64,000 bases of DNA from Mycolicibacterium anyangense (GTDB taxonomy: Bacteria > Actinomycetota > Actinomycetes > Mycobacteriales > Mycobacteriaceae), in assembly GCF_010731855.1 (NCBI RefSeq), contig NZ_AP022620.1:558001-622000 (forward strand), read 5' to 3'. The notes under the pieces are model-generated. The model saw only the letters and a list, made by a program, of their open reading frames with translations, ran no database searches and was not told the origin of the DNA. Position numbers and translations under genes: made by a program. Each line of letters begins with the position of its first letter. Within the stretch, counting starts at the first letter, position 1. This document shows positions 9,414 to 19,876 of this stretch, piece after piece.

Positions 9414-10981
9414 AGCGCCGCCACCTTCGAGGACTGTCGGACCAGCAACATGGTGACCGGCAGGGCCAGCAGGACCATGATGGCGGCGTACGGCGCGGCC
9501 GCGGCGAAGTCGAGTTCACTGGCCAGCGACCAGAACCGCATCGACAACGTACGTGTTCCGGTGGGGGCCAGCAGCAGGGTCGCGGTGAGTTCGGTGGCCA
9601 CGGCCACGAACACCATTGCCGCACCGGAGGCGGCGGCCGGCGCGGTCAGGCGCGCGGTGACGCGGGTGAACGTCACCGCCGGAGAGGTGCCCAGCGTCGC
9701 CGACGCCTCCTCGAGGCCGACCGGCACCTGGGCCAGCCCGGCCCGCACACTGACCAGCGCGCGCGGGATGAACATCAGCACATAGGCGCCCATCAGCAGC
9801 ACGATCGTCTGGTACAGCGGTGCAGCGACGCGGATCGCGACGGTCACCAACGCCAGCGCGGTGACGATGCCGGGCAGGGAACTGGTGATGAAGTTGGCGC
9901 CCTCGACGAACCGCGCCAGCGGGCCGCGGGTGCGTACCGCCACCCACGCGACCGGATAGGCCAGGATGGTCGCCGCCAGCGCGCCGGCCGTCGCCAGACC
10001 GATCGTCTGTCCCAGGGCCGCACCGATATCGGCGGCGTCCCAGACCTCGGCACCCCCGATCCGCAGCCAGCGCACGATGGTCCAGGTCGGTACACCGACC
10101 GAGAGCACCGCCACCAGGCTCAGCGATAGCACCGCCACGGGGCGCATCATTCCAAGGCGCACGGGTGCGGCCGGCCGTGGGGAACCCGAGCCGACCCGGG
10201 CGAACTGGGTGCGGCCCCGGGCGGCGGCTTCGGCGACGAGCAGTGCCAGGCACAACAGGACCAGGACACCGGCCAGCATCGAGCCCGCGGCGCCGTCGAA
10301 CGTGGCCTGGAACTGTTGGAAGATCGCCGTGGTGAAGGTGTCGAACCGCAGCATCGCGAAGGCCCCGTATTCGGCGAGCAGGTGCACCGAGATCAGCAGT
10401 CCGCCGCCGAGGATGGCCAACCGCAACTGCGGCACCACCACCCGCACGAACACCGCGGCCGACCCGGAGCCCAGCGAACGCGCGGACTCCTCGAGCGCGG
10501 GATCGAGTCGCTTGAGTGTGGCGGCGGCCGGCAGGTAGACGAACGGGAAGTAGGACAGTGTGGTCACCAGGACGGCGCCACCGAAACCGTGCAGTCCCGG
10601 TGCCACCCCCACCCAGGCGTAGGAGTTGACGAAAGCCGGGATGGCCAGCGGTGCCACCAGCAGCGGCCGCCACAGCGTGCGTCCGGCAACGTCGGTGCGC
10701 TCCACCAGCCAGGCGGCGCCGACACCGATCAGCACGCACAGCGGGACCGTCACGGCCACCAAACCGACTGTGCTGAGCAGCAATTCGGCGACCCTGGGTC
10801 GTAGGATCAGCTCGGCCGCCCTGGCCGGCCCGGTGCTGACGAATGCCCACGCCACGTAGCCGAGCGGGATGAACGTGACGGCCACCAGGCCCATGACGAC
10901 GGCGGCGATCAGCGGGCCGGGCCGACGTCGGGCTCCAGACCGGTCGACCGCCGGGATCGGTGGGGCTGGTGCGACGGTCAC
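9410..10981 (-). CDS. Ferric iron ABC transporter permease (FbpB/AfuB-like)
   Basis: 523 residues from GTG 10981, which directly follows the TAG of the binding-protein gene. About twelve membrane helices form two fused permease halves, each with an EAA-type loop (LEESARSLGSG and LEEASATLGTS), as in FbpB/SfuB single-chain iron permeases. Pairs with the ATPase at 8364 and substrate-binding protein at 10982. Confidence 0.9.
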   Translation of the reverse strand: MTVAPAPPIPAVDRSGARRRPGPLIAAVVMGLVAVTFIPLGYVAWAFVSTGPARAAELILRPRVAELLLSTVGLVAVTVPLCVLIGVGAAWLVERTDVAGRTLWRPLLVAPLAIPAFVNSYAWVGVAPGLHGFGGAVLVTTLSYFPFVYLPAAATLKRLDPALEESARSLGSGSAAVFVRVVVPQLRLAILGGGLLISVHLLAEYGAFAMLRFDTFTTAIFQQFQATFDGAAGSMLAGVLVLLCLALLVAEAAARGRTQFARVGSGSPRPAAPVRLGMMRPVAVLSLSLVAVLSVGVPTWTIVRWLRIGGAEVWDAADIGAALGQTIGLATAGALAATILAYPVAWVAVRTRGPLARFVEGANFITSSLPGIVTALALVTVAIRVAAPLYQTIVLLMGAYVLMFIPRALVSVRAGLAQVPVGLEEASATLGTSPAVTFTRVTARLTAPAAASGAAMVFVAVATELTATLLLAPTGTRTLSMRFWSLASELDFAAAAPYAAIMVLLALPVTMLLVRQSSKVAAL

Positions 10982-12007
10982 CTACAGCAGGCCCGCCTGT
11001 GTCATCAGGTCCGATACCTGCTTGGGTTCCAGCGCGGAGGGATCGACCGTGGGCGGGTCGAGTTGGTCGAGGGGTTTGAGTGCGGGGTTGGCCGGCACGC
11101 CGCTGGCCACCGGATACTCCATCGACGTCCCGTTCTCCAGAATCTCCTGGCCGGCTTTGCTCGTCAGGAACTCCAGGAAGCGCTGGGCCTTGTCCTGCTT
11201 CTTGCTGGATTTCAGCACGCCGGCACCGGACAGGCTGAGGAACGCTCCGGGATCCTGATTGCCGAAGTAGTGCAGCGCGGTGTTTCCGCTCATCTCCTTG
11301 GTCTTGGCCTGGTCCCGGTACCAGTAGTAGTGGTAGATGATTCCGCCGGCGACCTCGCCGCTGTTGACGGCGCGCAGGGTGGCGATGTTGTCGGAGTAGA
11401 GCACCGCGTTGGCCTTCATCCCCGCCAGCCACTGGCTGGTCACGGCCGGCCCCTTCAGCTCGAGCAGGGCCGCGACGATGGCCTGGAAGTCGGCTTTCGG
11501 CGGCGGGGCGCCCCAGCGGCCCTTCCACTCCGGCTTCGCCAAATCCAGCAGCGACGTGGGCAACTGGTCGGCAGGCAGCTTGGCCGGGTTGTAGACGAAG
11601 ACGGTGCTGCGCGCCGCCACCCCGGTCCATGCGCCGGAGGCGGGGCGGAACGGGGTGGGCACATTGGCGATCACCGCGGCATCGACCGGGGCGAACAGTC
11701 CGGCCCGCTCGACGGCGGCCATCGCGGGCGAATTCTCGGTGAGGAACACGTCGGCGGGGGAGTTGGCGCCTTCGGCGATCAGCTGGTTACCGAGTTCGGT
11801 ATCACCGCCCTGCCGGTAGGTGACCTTGATCCCGGTTTCCTTGGTGAACTCCTCGATCCACTCCTTGGTCAACGACTCGTGCTGGGCGTTGTAGACGAGT
11901 AGCTCGTCGCCCCCGGCGGAGGAGGAGCATGCGGTGCCTGTGGCGGCCAGGACCGCCGCGAGGATCAGCGCCGCGGCGACCCGGACGGAGTTCCAGCACC
12001 GGCGCAT
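10982..12007 (-). CDS. Ferric iron-binding lipoprotein (FbpA/FutA-like)
   Basis: 341 residues from ATG 12007. Signal peptide with lipobox ATGTAC (Cys about 28), so membrane-tethered. The mature part has the family's N-terminal [22 protein letters not shown] and the tyrosine cluster YHYYWYRD, which matches the iron-ligand tyrosines of class C ferric-binding proteins. First gene of the minus-strand operon binding protein-permease-ATPase-fusion enzyme. In the M. tuberculosis map this operon has no counterpart at the mpt83-dxr junction, where vapBC43 is found, so it looks like an accessory insertion. Iron regulation (IdeR box) was not recognised in the 157-bp upstream gap. Confidence 0.88.
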   Translation of the reverse strand: MRRCWNSVRVAAALILAAVLAATGTACSSSAGGDELLVYNAQHESLTKEWIEEFTKETGIKVTYRQGGDTELGNQLIAEGANSPADVFLTENSPAMAAVERAGLFAPVDAAVIANVPTPFRPASGAWTGVAARSTVFVYNPAKLPADQLPTSLLDLAKPEWKGRWGAPPPKADFQAIVAALLELKGPAVTSQWLAGMKANAVLYSDNIATLRAVNSGEVAGGIIYHYYWYRDQAKTKEMSGNTALHYFGNQDPGAFLSLSGAGVLKSSKKQDKAQRFLEFLTSKAGQEILENGTSMEYPVASGVPANPALKPLDQLDPPTVDPSALEPKQVSDLMTQAGLL

Positions 12008-12071
12008 GTCAGTCCCTTCGGTTGTCCATAAGGTTTGGCTAACCATACAACTACGGCTCGGGTGCATCGCC

Positions 12072-12125
12072 AGCAGACGGAAAGTCGCACGATTGCCCGC
12101 TCATCGGTGCGAGTTCGCGTCTGCT
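12072..12125. repeat. Degenerate copy of a dispersed palindromic hairpin
   Basis: Arms of about 19 bp (around 12072-12090 and 12107-12125) pair with about 3 mismatches; both contain AGCAGACG / CGTCTGCT and TCGCAC / GTGCGA. The same words form the perfect hairpin at 53586-53647, so this is a diverged copy of one repeat family. It lies between the divergent iron-binding-protein and dxr genes. Confidence 0.65.
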
Positions 12126-12164
12126 CACGAAAGGAACCTCGGGCACAGACGGCACAATGGGACG

Positions 12165-13331
12165 GTGAACTCCGCCAACCGTCTCCGGGTCCTGATCCTG
12201 GGTAGTACCGGCTCGATCGGCACCCAGGCCCTGGAGGTCATCGCCGAGAACCCGGATCGCTTCGAGGTCGTGGGCCTGGCCGCCGGTGGCGGTAACCCCG
12301 ACCTACTGGCTCGCCAGCGCGCCGAGACGCAGGTGCGCGCCATCGCCGTCGCCAACCCCGAGGCCGCCGCGAAGGTCGGCGATGTCAGCTACACCGGACC
12401 TGACGCGGTCACCCGCCTGGTGCAGGACACCGAGGCTGACGTCGTGCTCAACGCCCTGGTCGGGGCGCTGGGGCTGGAACCGACACTGGCCGCGCTGGAG
12501 ACCGGTGCCCGCCTGGCGCTGGCCAACAAGGAGTCGCTGGTGGCCGGCGGCCCGCTGGTGCTGCGCGCCGCCAAGCCCGGCCAGATCGTGCCGGTGGACT
12601 CCGAGCACTCCGCGCTGGCGCAGTGCCTGCGCTCCGGGCGCCCCGAGGAGGTCGCCCGGCTGGTGCTGACGGCCTCCGGCGGCCCGTTCCGCGGTTGGGC
12701 CGCCGCCGACCTGGCGTCCGTCACGCCCGAGCAGGCCGGCGCCCATCCCACCTGGAACATGGGCCCGATGAACACGCTGAACTCGGCGTCCCTGGTCAAC
12801 AAGGGCCTGGAACTCATCGAAACCCACCTACTGTTCGGCATCCCGTATGACCGCATCGACGTGGTGGTCCACCCGCAGTCGATCGTGCACTCGATGGTGA
12901 CGTTCACCGACGGCTCCACCATCGCCCAGGCCAGCCCGCCGGATATGAAGCTGCCGATCTCGCTGGCCCTCGGCTGGCCCGACCGGGTGGCTGCAGCGGC
13001 CGCCGCCTGCGACTTCAGCACCGCCTCCAGGTGGGAATTCGAGCCGCTGGATACCGCTGTGTTCCCGGCCGTCGACCTGGCCAGGTATGCCGGTCAGACC
13101 GGCGGATGCATGACGGCGGTCTACAACGCCGCCAACGAGGAGGCTGCCGAGGCGTTCCTGGCCGGCAAGATCCGGTTCCCGGCGATTGTGCGAACAATCG
13201 CTGACGTCCTGCACGCCGCCGACCAGTGGGCCGCCGAACCGGCTACCGTGGAAGAAGTACTGGACGCGCAGCACTGGGCCCGGCAACGCGCCCGTGCCGC
13301 CGTCACACAGGAGGTTGCGTCAATCCGATGA
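12165..13331 (+). CDS. dxr: 1-deoxy-D-xylulose 5-phosphate reductoisomerase
   Basis: 388 residues from GTG 12165; -10-like CACAAT ends 6 bases before it, consistent with a leaderless or near-leaderless message. N-terminal NADPH fold [11 protein letters not shown]; substrate/metal region includes [17 protein letters not shown] and the flexible loop [19 protein letters not shown]. It catalyses the second (committed) MEP-pathway step, DXP to MEP. The stop overlaps the rip1 ATG, and ispG follows, so two MEP-pathway enzymes flank a membrane protease in one operon, as in M. tuberculosis. Confidence 0.97.
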   Translation: MNSANRLRVLILGSTGSIGTQALEVIAENPDRFEVVGLAAGGGNPDLLARQRAETQVRAIAVANPEAAAKVGDVSYTGPDAVTRLVQDTEADVVLNALVGALGLEPTLAALETGARLALANKESLVAGGPLVLRAAKPGQIVPVDSEHSALAQCLRSGRPEEVARLVLTASGGPFRGWAAADLASVTPEQAGAHPTWNMGPMNTLNSASLVNKGLELIETHLLFGIPYDRIDVVVHPQSIVHSMVTFTDGSTIAQASPPDMKLPISLALGWPDRVAAAAAACDFSTASRWEFEPLDTAVFPAVDLARYAGQTGGCMTAVYNAANEEAAEAFLAGKIRFPAIVRTIADVLHAADQWAAEPATVEEVLDAQHWARQRARAAVTQEVASIR

Positions 13332-14566
13332 TGTTCGCTCTCGGCATCGTGCTGTTCGCCCTCGCCATCCTCATCTCGGTGGCCCTGCATGAGTGCGGTC
13401 ACATGTGGGTGGCCCGCGCCACCGGTATGAAGGTGCGCCGCTACTTCGTGGGCTTCGGCCCCACCCTGTGGTCGACCTTTCGGCCCAACAAGATCGGCTA
13501 CACCGAGTACGGCCTCAAGGCCGTCCCGGCCGGCGGGTTCTGCGATATCGCGGGCATGACGTCGGTGGAAGAACTCGCCCCCGAGGACGAGCCGTACGCG
13601 ATGTACAAGCAGAAGACCTGGAAGCGGGTCGCGGTGCTGTTCGCCGGCCCAGGGATGAACTTCCTGATCGGCCTGGTCCTCATCTACGCGATCGCGGTGA
13701 TCTGGGGTCTGCCCAACCTGCACCCGCCGACCAAGGCCATCGTCGGCGAAACCGCTTGTGTGGCAGCCGAAGTCACCAAGGGCAAGCTCGAGCCGTGCAC
13801 CGGCCCCGGCCCGGCGGCGATGGCCGGCATCAAGCCCGGCGACGCCGTCGTCAAGGTCGGCGACACCACCGTGAAGAACTTCGACGAGATGGTCGCCGCG
13901 GTGCGCAAGGCCTCGGGCCCCACGCCGTTCGTGGTGCAGCGCACCCAGAACGGTGACGTCTACGAGTTCACCACCAACGTCGACGTCGTGCCCACCCAGC
14001 GCTGGACCACCAAGGACGGCAGCAAGGAGTCCGCCCCGTCCAACGTCGGCGCCGTCGGTATCGCCGCCGCCAATTTCGGCCCCACGCAGTACAACCCGCT
14101 GACCGCGGTACCGGCGACCTTCGCCTTCACCGGCGACCTGGCCGTCGAACTGGGCAAGTCGCTGGCTGCCATCCCGACCAAGGTGGGTGCGCTGGTGCAC
14201 GCCATCGGCGGCGGAGAACGCGACCCGGAGACCCCGATCAGCGTGGTCGGCGCCAGCATCATCGGCGGTGACACCGTCGATCACGGGTTGTGGGTGGCCT
14301 TCTGGTTCTTCCTGGCCCAGCTGAACTTCGTGCTGGGGGCGATCAACCTGGTGCCGCTGCTGCCCTTCGACGGCGGCCACATCGCGATCGCCTTCTTCGA
14401 GAAGATCCGCAACATGATCCGATCGGCGCGCGGCAAGGTCGCCGCGGCGCCGGTGAACTACCTCAAGCTGATGCCCGCCACCTACGTGATCCTGGTCGTG
14501 GTGGTCGGCTACATGCTGCTGACCGTGACCGCCGACCTGGTCAATCCGATCAGGTTGTTCCAGTAG
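13328..14566 (+). CDS. rip1: Site-2 intramembrane metalloprotease Rip1/RseP
   Basis: 412 residues from ATG 13328, overlapping the dxr stop. First helix contains the zinc motif H21-E-C-G-H25 (HExxH). A PDZ domain sits at about residues 145-230 ([13 protein letters not shown]), and the C-terminal membrane domain has the third ligand motif [11 protein letters not shown]. Rip1 cleaves membrane-embedded anti-sigma factors and other type-II proteins; known M. tuberculosis substrates include the anti-SigK/L/M factors. Any membrane anti-sigma partner in this window (see 49802 and 40740) would be a conceivable substrate, but that is inference. Confidence 0.95.
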   Translation: MMFALGIVLFALAILISVALHECGHMWVARATGMKVRRYFVGFGPTLWSTFRPNKIGYTEYGLKAVPAGGFCDIAGMTSVEELAPEDEPYAMYKQKTWKRVAVLFAGPGMNFLIGLVLIYAIAVIWGLPNLHPPTKAIVGETACVAAEVTKGKLEPCTGPGPAAMAGIKPGDAVVKVGDTTVKNFDEMVAAVRKASGPTPFVVQRTQNGDVYEFTTNVDVVPTQRWTTKDGSKESAPSNVGAVGIAAANFGPTQYNPLTAVPATFAFTGDLAVELGKSLAAIPTKVGALVHAIGGGERDPETPISVVGASIIGGDTVDHGLWVAFWFFLAQLNFVLGAINLVPLLPFDGGHIAIAFFEKIRNMIRSARGKVAAAPVNYLKLMPATYVILVVVVGYMLLTVTADLVNPIRLFQ

Positions 14567-14592
14567 TCGGCCCGAACCGTGGAGATGATGCA

Positions 14593-15753
14593 GTGACTTC
14601 GATAGGTCTGGGAATGCCCGCCCCGCCCGCTCCGGTGCTGTCGCCGCGGCGCACGACCCGCCAGCTCATGGTGCGCAACGTGGGCGTGGGCAGCGACCAC
14701 CCGATCTCGGTGCAGTCCATGTGCACCACCAAGACCCACGATGTCAACGCCACGCTGCAGCAGATCGCCGAGCTGACCGCGGCGGGCTGCGACATCGTCC
14801 GGGTGGCCTGTCCGCGTCAGGAGGACGCCGACGCGCTGCCGGCCATCGCCAAGAAGAGTCAGATCCCGGTGATCGCCGACATCCATTTCCAGCCGAAGTA
14901 CATCTTCGCCGCGATCGATGCCGGCTGCGCTGCCGTGCGCGTCAATCCCGGCAACATCAAGGAGTTCGACGGCCGGGTTGCCGAGGTGGCCAAAGCCGCC
15001 GGCGCCGCGGGTATCCCGATCCGGATCGGCGTCAACGCCGGCTCGCTGGACAAGCGCTTCCTGGAGAAGTACGGCAAGGCCACGCCGGAGGCGCTCGTCG
15101 AGTCCGCGATGTGGGAGGCCTCGCTGTTCGAGGAGCACGGCTTCGGCGACATCAAGATCAGCGTCAAGCACAACGACCCGGTCGTGATGGTCGCGGCCTA
15201 CCGGTTACTGGCCGAGAAGACCGACTACCCGCTGCATCTCGGGGTGACCGAGGCCGGACCCGCCTTCCAGGGCACGATCAAGTCCGCGGTCGCCTTCGGT
15301 GCACTGCTCTCCGACGGCATCGGCGACACCATCCGGGTGTCGCTGTCGGCGCCGCCGGTCGAAGAGGTCAAGGTCGGCACCCAGATCCTGGAATCGCTCA
15401 ACCTGCGCCCGCGCGGCCTGGAGATCGTGTCCTGCCCGTCCTGCGGACGCGCCCAGGTCGACGTCTACTCACTGGCCAACGAGGTGTCGGCCGGCCTGGA
15501 CGGCCTCGATGTGCCGCTGCGCGTGGCGGTGATGGGTTGCGTGGTCAACGGTCCGGGCGAGGCGCGTGAGGCTGACCTCGGGGTCGCGTCCGGCAACGGC
15601 AAGGGGCAGATCTTCGTCAAGGGTGAGGTCATCAAGACCGTCCCCGAGGCGCAGATCGTCGAGACCTTGATCGAAGAGGCGATGCGACTTGCCGAGCAAC
15701 AGCGCGGCACGGATGCATCTGCCAGCGGTTCTCCGGTGGTGACCGTAAGCTGA
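14593..15753 (+). CDS. ispG: 4-hydroxy-3-methylbut-2-en-1-yl diphosphate synthase (flavodoxin-type electron donor)
   Basis: 386 residues from GTG 14593, matching the family's length. The TIM-barrel part contains [23 protein letters not shown] and RVNPGNIK. The C-terminal [4Fe-4S] domain has SCPSCGR and [12 protein letters not shown], giving the three cysteine ligands plus downstream Glu region. It converts MEcPP to HMBPP, the penultimate MEP step. It lies 26 bp after rip1 and is probably co-transcribed with dxr-rip1. Confidence 0.97.
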   Translation: MTSIGLGMPAPPAPVLSPRRTTRQLMVRNVGVGSDHPISVQSMCTTKTHDVNATLQQIAELTAAGCDIVRVACPRQEDADALPAIAKKSQIPVIADIHFQPKYIFAAIDAGCAAVRVNPGNIKEFDGRVAEVAKAAGAAGIPIRIGVNAGSLDKRFLEKYGKATPEALVESAMWEASLFEEHGFGDIKISVKHNDPVVMVAAYRLLAEKTDYPLHLGVTEAGPAFQGTIKSAVAFGALLSDGIGDTIRVSLSAPPVEEVKVGTQILESLNLRPRGLEIVSCPSCGRAQVDVYSLANEVSAGLDGLDVPLRVAVMGCVVNGPGEAREADLGVASGNGKGQIFVKGEVIKTVPEAQIVETLIEEAMRLAEQQRGTDASASGSPVVTVS

Positions 15754-15799
15754 GCGGGTAGCCCGCGCAGCGGCTTTCACCTCCGCAGAAAGTAAGCCC

Positions 15800-16654
15800 A
15801 TGTCGGCACCGCCACTGTTCCGCCTGGTCGATGAGCGACGGGTGTCGGTGGCACGTGATGCGGCGGCGGTAGACCGGGTGCTGGCCGACGATCCGGTGGG
15901 CTCCTGCATGGTGGCTGCCCGTGTCGCCGAGCACGGTGTCGACCCGCAGGCCATTGGTGGCGAACTCTGGACGCGCAGGCGCGCCGAGGAGTCGCTCTGC
16001 TACGCCGGGGCCAACCTGATCCCGCTACGCGGATCGCAGGCTGACCTTTTCGCATTCGCGGACAAGGCGATGAGCTCCGCGCGGCGCTGTTCCTCGTTGG
16101 TGGGCCGGGCCCAACTGGTGCTGCCCATGTGGGACCGGTTGCAGCACGCGTGGGGTCCGGCGCGCGACGTGCGCGACCGGCAGCCCTTGATGGCCCTTGG
16201 TGTGCGGCCCTCGTGCGCCCTCGATCCGGCGGTGCGCCGGGTGCGGATCGATGAACTCGACGCCTACCTGGTGGCCGCGATCGACATGTTCATCGGGGAG
16301 GTGGGGATCGACCCGCGGATCGGTGACGGCGGCCGGGGTTATCGCCGCCGCGTGGCCAGCCTGATCGCGGCGGGCCGGGCGTTCGCCCGCTTCGACCATG
16401 GCCAGGTGGTGTTCAAGGCCGAGGTCGGCTCGCAGTCCCCGGTGGTGGGCCAGATCCAGGGCGTCTGGGTGCATCCCGAGTACCGCGGCCGGGGACTGGG
16501 GACCGCCGGGACGGCGGCGGTGGCCGCATCGGTGGTGGACGGCGGCCGGGTCGCCAGCCTGTACGTCAACAACTTCAACACCGTGGCCCGGGCGGCGTAT
16601 GCGCGGGTGGGTTTCGCCGAAGTAGGGACGTTCGCGACCGTGCTGCTCGACTGA
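15800..16654 (+). CDS. GNAT acetyltransferase with DUF4081 domain (Rv2867c-like)
   Basis: 284 residues from ATG 15800. The N-terminal half is the actinobacterial DUF4081-type region (DDPVGSCMVAARV). The C-terminal half is a GNAT fold with acetyl-CoA loop VHPEYRGRGLGTAG and VNNFNTVARAAYARVGF. Follows ispG by 46 bp; position and content match Rv2867c. Substrate unknown. Confidence 0.88.
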   Translation: MSAPPLFRLVDERRVSVARDAAAVDRVLADDPVGSCMVAARVAEHGVDPQAIGGELWTRRRAEESLCYAGANLIPLRGSQADLFAFADKAMSSARRCSSLVGRAQLVLPMWDRLQHAWGPARDVRDRQPLMALGVRPSCALDPAVRRVRIDELDAYLVAAIDMFIGEVGIDPRIGDGGRGYRRRVASLIAAGRAFARFDHGQVVFKAEVGSQSPVVGQIQGVWVHPEYRGRGLGTAGTAAVAASVVDGGRVASLYVNNFNTVARAAYARVGFAEVGTFATVLLD

Positions 16655-16773
16655 CCGTCGGTCGGTTTGGGCGTTGGCGCCATAGCGGTTTCACGTGCCG
16701 CGCTGAGGTTGGTTGCCGTCGTTCCGGTGCGCCTCCGACCGGACGGGGTCACAGACTCATAACATCTGTCCCA

Positions 16774-18597
16774 ATGGCTACATGCACCTCACTAGCAACA
16801 CGAGTCACAGGCGCGCTGTCGGTGCTCTCGGTGGTGGTGGCGTCCGCAACGCTCTCGGCGTGCACGCCGCGCCCGGACGGCCCCGCCCCGACCGCCCAGC
16901 AGTTCCTCGCCGATCTGGCCAAGGGTGACACCTCGTCGGCGGCGCAGCTGTCCGACCGGCCGTCCGACGCCCAGGCCGCGCTCAACGAGGCGTGGGCCGG
17001 GCTGCAGGCCAAGCATTTGGACGCCCAGATCCTCAGCACGCGCTACGCCGAAGACACCGGCAGCATCAACTACCGCTTCACCTGGCAGCTGCCCAAGAAG
17101 CGCACCTGGACCTATGACGGTGTGCTGCAGATGATCCGGGACGAGGGCACCTGGCGAGTTCGCTGGCTGGCCAGCGACCTGCACCCCAAGCTCGGTGAGC
17201 ATCAGACCTTCGCGCTGCGGACCGACCCGCCACGGCGCGCATCGGTCAACGAGCTCGGCGGCACCGACGTGCTGGTGCCGGGCAACCTCTACCGCTACCA
17301 GCTCGACGCCGCCCGGGCCGGTGGTGACCTGATGTCTACCGCGCGGGTGGTCGCCGACCAGCTGCGCCAGTTCGACAACACCCTCGACGCGCAGCGCCTG
17401 GCCGAGCAGTCCAGCTCGTCGAGCAAGGCGCTGGACCTGATCACCTTGCGGCCGGCCGACCATGACAAGGTCGCCGGGGCGCTCGACGCGTTGCCCGGTG
17501 TGGTCGTCACCCCGCAGGCCGACCTGTTGCCCACCGACGACACGTTCGCTCCCGCGATCGTCAACGAGGTCAAGAAGTCCGTCGTCGACGAGCTCGACGG
17601 CGAGGCCGGCTGGCGGGTGGTCAGCGTCAACCAGAATGGCAATGACGTCGACGTCCTCAACGAGGTGGCCGCCCAGCCGGCGCCCTCGGTCTCGATCACC
17701 CTGGACCGCTCGGTGCAGAACGCCGCCCAGCACGCCGTCAACATGCAGGGCCGCAAGGCGATGATCGTGGTGATCAAGCCGTCCACCGGCGAGATCCTGG
17801 CGGTGGCGCAGAACGCGGCGGCCGACGCCGACGGTCCGGCCGCCACCACCGGCCTCTACCCGCCGGGCTCGACCTTCAAGATCATCACCGCCGGCGCGGC
17901 CATCGACCGCAACATGGCGACCCCGAACACTCTGCTGGGCTGCCCGGGCCAGATCGACATCGGCAACCGCACCATCCCGAACTACAACAAGTTCGACCTG
18001 GGCACGGTGCCGATGGCCAAGGCGTTCGCCAACTCGTGCAACACCACGTTCGCCGAACTGGCCAGCCGGATGCCGCCGACCGCACTCACCGTGGCCGCCT
18101 CGCAGTACGGCATCGGCCCCGACTACACCATCGACGGGCTGACCACCGTCACCGGCACCGTGCCGCCCACGGTGAACCTCGCCGAACGCACCGAGGACGG
18201 TTTCGGGCAGGGCAAGGTCCTGGTCACGCCGTTCGGGATGGCTCTGGCCGCGGCCACCGTCGCGGCGGGGAAGACGCCCACACCGCACCTCATCGTCGGC
18301 AAGCAGACCACCGAGACGGGCGATCATCCGCAGATCAGCCCGGCGATGCTCGACGGTCTGCGCGACATGATGCGCCTGGTGGTCACCAACGGCACCGCCA
18401 AGGACATCCTGGGCTCCGGCGATGTCCGCGGCAAGACCGGTGAGGCCGAGTTCGCCGGCGGCTCGCATGCCTGGTTCACCGGCTACCGCGGCGATATGGC
18501 GTTCGCATCCCTGATCGTCGGCGGCGGCAGTTCGGAGTATGCCGTGCGGATGGTCAAGATGATGCTCGACGAACTGCCCGCGGACTATCTGGCCTGA
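16774..18597 (+). CDS. Penicillin-binding lipoprotein, class B-like transpeptidase (Rv2864c-type)
   Basis: 607 residues. Signal peptide with lipobox TLSAC (Cys about 30). An N-terminal MecA-N/NTF2-like domain (about 35-155) and a dimerisation region precede the transpeptidase domain with active-site S366-T-F-K, the SCN motif (NSCNTTF) and KTGEAEF as the third KTG box. The N-terminal layout resembles PBP2a-type low-affinity enzymes. It cross-links peptidoglycan at the outer face of the membrane. The last 13 bases overlap the convergent TetR gene. Confidence 0.93.
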   Translation: MATCTSLATRVTGALSVLSVVVASATLSACTPRPDGPAPTAQQFLADLAKGDTSSAAQLSDRPSDAQAALNEAWAGLQAKHLDAQILSTRYAEDTGSINYRFTWQLPKKRTWTYDGVLQMIRDEGTWRVRWLASDLHPKLGEHQTFALRTDPPRRASVNELGGTDVLVPGNLYRYQLDAARAGGDLMSTARVVADQLRQFDNTLDAQRLAEQSSSSSKALDLITLRPADHDKVAGALDALPGVVVTPQADLLPTDDTFAPAIVNEVKKSVVDELDGEAGWRVVSVNQNGNDVDVLNEVAAQPAPSVSITLDRSVQNAAQHAVNMQGRKAMIVVIKPSTGEILAVAQNAAADADGPAATTGLYPPGSTFKIITAGAAIDRNMATPNTLLGCPGQIDIGNRTIPNYNKFDLGTVPMAKAFANSCNTTFAELASRMPPTALTVAASQYGIGPDYTIDGLTTVTGTVPPTVNLAERTEDGFGQGKVLVTPFGMALAAATVAAGKTPTPHLIVGKQTTETGDHPQISPAMLDGLRDMMRLVVTNGTAKDILGSGDVRGKTGEAEFAGGSHAWFTGYRGDMAFASLIVGGGSSEYAVRMVKMMLDELPADYLA

Positions 18598-19238
18598 TCG
18601 GCTGCCACCAGGTAGAGCTGCGAGATCCGGCTGACGTACTCGCGGAAGTAGGGCAGCGACTCGGCGCCGACGATGCCGCGCAGCACGACCCGCCACACTT
18701 CGGCCAGGTAGGTGAACACGGTGCGGTCGGTGATCGCGACGATGCCGGAGATGCCGACGATCGCGGCGCGGATCGTATCGGCAACCTCGACAGCATCGAC
18801 ATCCTCGAGGACGTCCCCTTGCCGCTTGGCCGCTTCCACTGCGTCGACGAACAGCGCCCTGCGCGAGACGAATCCCGCCGTGTCGACCGCCTTGCCGACC
18901 GGCATCGTCAGGCGCAGATGATGTCCGGCCTGGACGAGCTCGTCTGTCCGCAGGCACTCGGCTACCGCAAACGACGATCGGATCAGGTTTTCCAGCGCGG
19001 ATGATTCCGAGTCGAGCAGGATGGCCGCCACGATGTCACGGATCCGCTCGGACCCCTGCGCGACGATCGCCGACGCGACGGACTCCCTCGTGGAGAAGTG
19101 ATAGTAGAACGCACCCTTGGTGACCCCCGCCTTGGCGAGGATGTCCACGATTCCGGTGTCGCCGTAGCCCACGCCGTTGACGAGTTCGACGGCCGCTCCG
19201 ATGATCGCGTCGCGGGTTGCCTGAGCCCGTGCCTGCAT
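18585..19238 (-). CDS. TetR/AcrR family transcriptional regulator
   Basis: 217 residues. N-terminal helix-turn-helix ATRDAIIGAAVELV...VTKGAFYYHFSTRES is a textbook TetR DNA-binding domain. The ligand-binding domain is not diagnostic. It is divergent from another TetR gene with a 68-bp gap containing a short palindrome (19271-19284), so auto- or cross-regulation is plausible. Confidence 0.9.
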   Translation of the reverse strand: MQARAQATRDAIIGAAVELVNGVGYGDTGIVDILAKAGVTKGAFYYHFSTRESVASAIVAQGSERIRDIVAAILLDSESSALENLIRSSFAVAECLRTDELVQAGHHLRLTMPVGKAVDTAGFVSRRALFVDAVEAAKRQGDVLEDVDAVEVADTIRAAIVGISGIVAITDRTVFTYLAEVWRVVLRGIVGAESLPYFREYVSRISQLYLVAADQAR

Positions 19239-19270
19239 GTCGTGCCTCTGATCGGGTCGGTAGCTGTCGT

Positions 19271-19284
19271 TGACGATACCGTCA
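19271..19284. promoter_or_regulatory. Candidate TetR operator between divergent regulators
   Basis: Perfect inverted repeat TGACG-ATAC-CGTCA in the 68-bp gap between the two TetR genes. It lies about 11 bases upstream of a -10-like TTAAAT (19295-19300) that ends 6 bases before the ATG of the plus-strand gene. Function inferred from position only. Confidence 0.4.
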
Positions 19285-19306
19285 GAGGTGTGAGTTAAAT
19301 GGCGTC

Positions 19307-19873
19307 ATGGACAACGCGGCACCGCTCGACAAGCAGGCCGTGCTCGACGCCGCGCTGGCCGAGATCATCACCGTCGGGATCGACAACTTCACCGTCGAGC
19401 GCGTCGCCAAGCGGCTCGGCGTCGACACCGAGGTGATCACCAGGATCTGGGGTGACCGCCGGGTGTTGCTTCTGGACGCCCAGCTCAGCAGCTCAGCGCG
19501 GCGGGTGCCGATTCCCGACACCGGCACACTGCGCGGTGACCTGTTGGCGCTGGTGCAATCCCAGATCGAACTGTCCGAGACCGTCGGCGGCCGGCGGGCA
19601 CTTCATCGGTTCCTCGCCGCCGCCGGCGATGCGGACCTGTCGGAGGTCCGCGCGGACTTCTGGCGGGTCCGGCTCGGCGAGCTCACCGTGGTGCTGCGCC
19701 GGGCCGCCGAGCGCGGCGAGCTGCGCGACGACGTCGACGTCCTGGAGGCGATGAAAGTCTTCTCCGGCGCCTCGCTGTTCGACGTGGTGTTCGTCGATGC
19801 CCCGATCAGGCCCGAATTCGTGACACAACTGCTGGACATCTTCATCCGGGGGATCAGCAAGACGCCGGTCTGA
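19307..19873 (+). CDS. TetR/AcrR family transcriptional regulator
   Basis: 188 residues from ATG 19307. The N-terminal HTH (DAALAEIITVGIDNFTVERV and RLGVDTEVITRIWGDRR) fits TetR, although the usual YYHF-type recognition-helix end is replaced by IWGDRR. The C-terminal part resembles TetR_C-type domains of mycobacterial regulators. Likely leaderless. Targets unknown. Confidence 0.85.
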   Translation: MDNAAPLDKQAVLDAALAEIITVGIDNFTVERVAKRLGVDTEVITRIWGDRRVLLLDAQLSSSARRVPIPDTGTLRGDLLALVQSQIELSETVGGRRALHRFLAAAGDADLSEVRADFWRVRLGELTVVLRRAAERGELRDDVDVLEAMKVFSGASLFDVVFVDAPIRPEFVTQLLDIFIRGISKTPV

Positions 19874-19876
19874 GCC

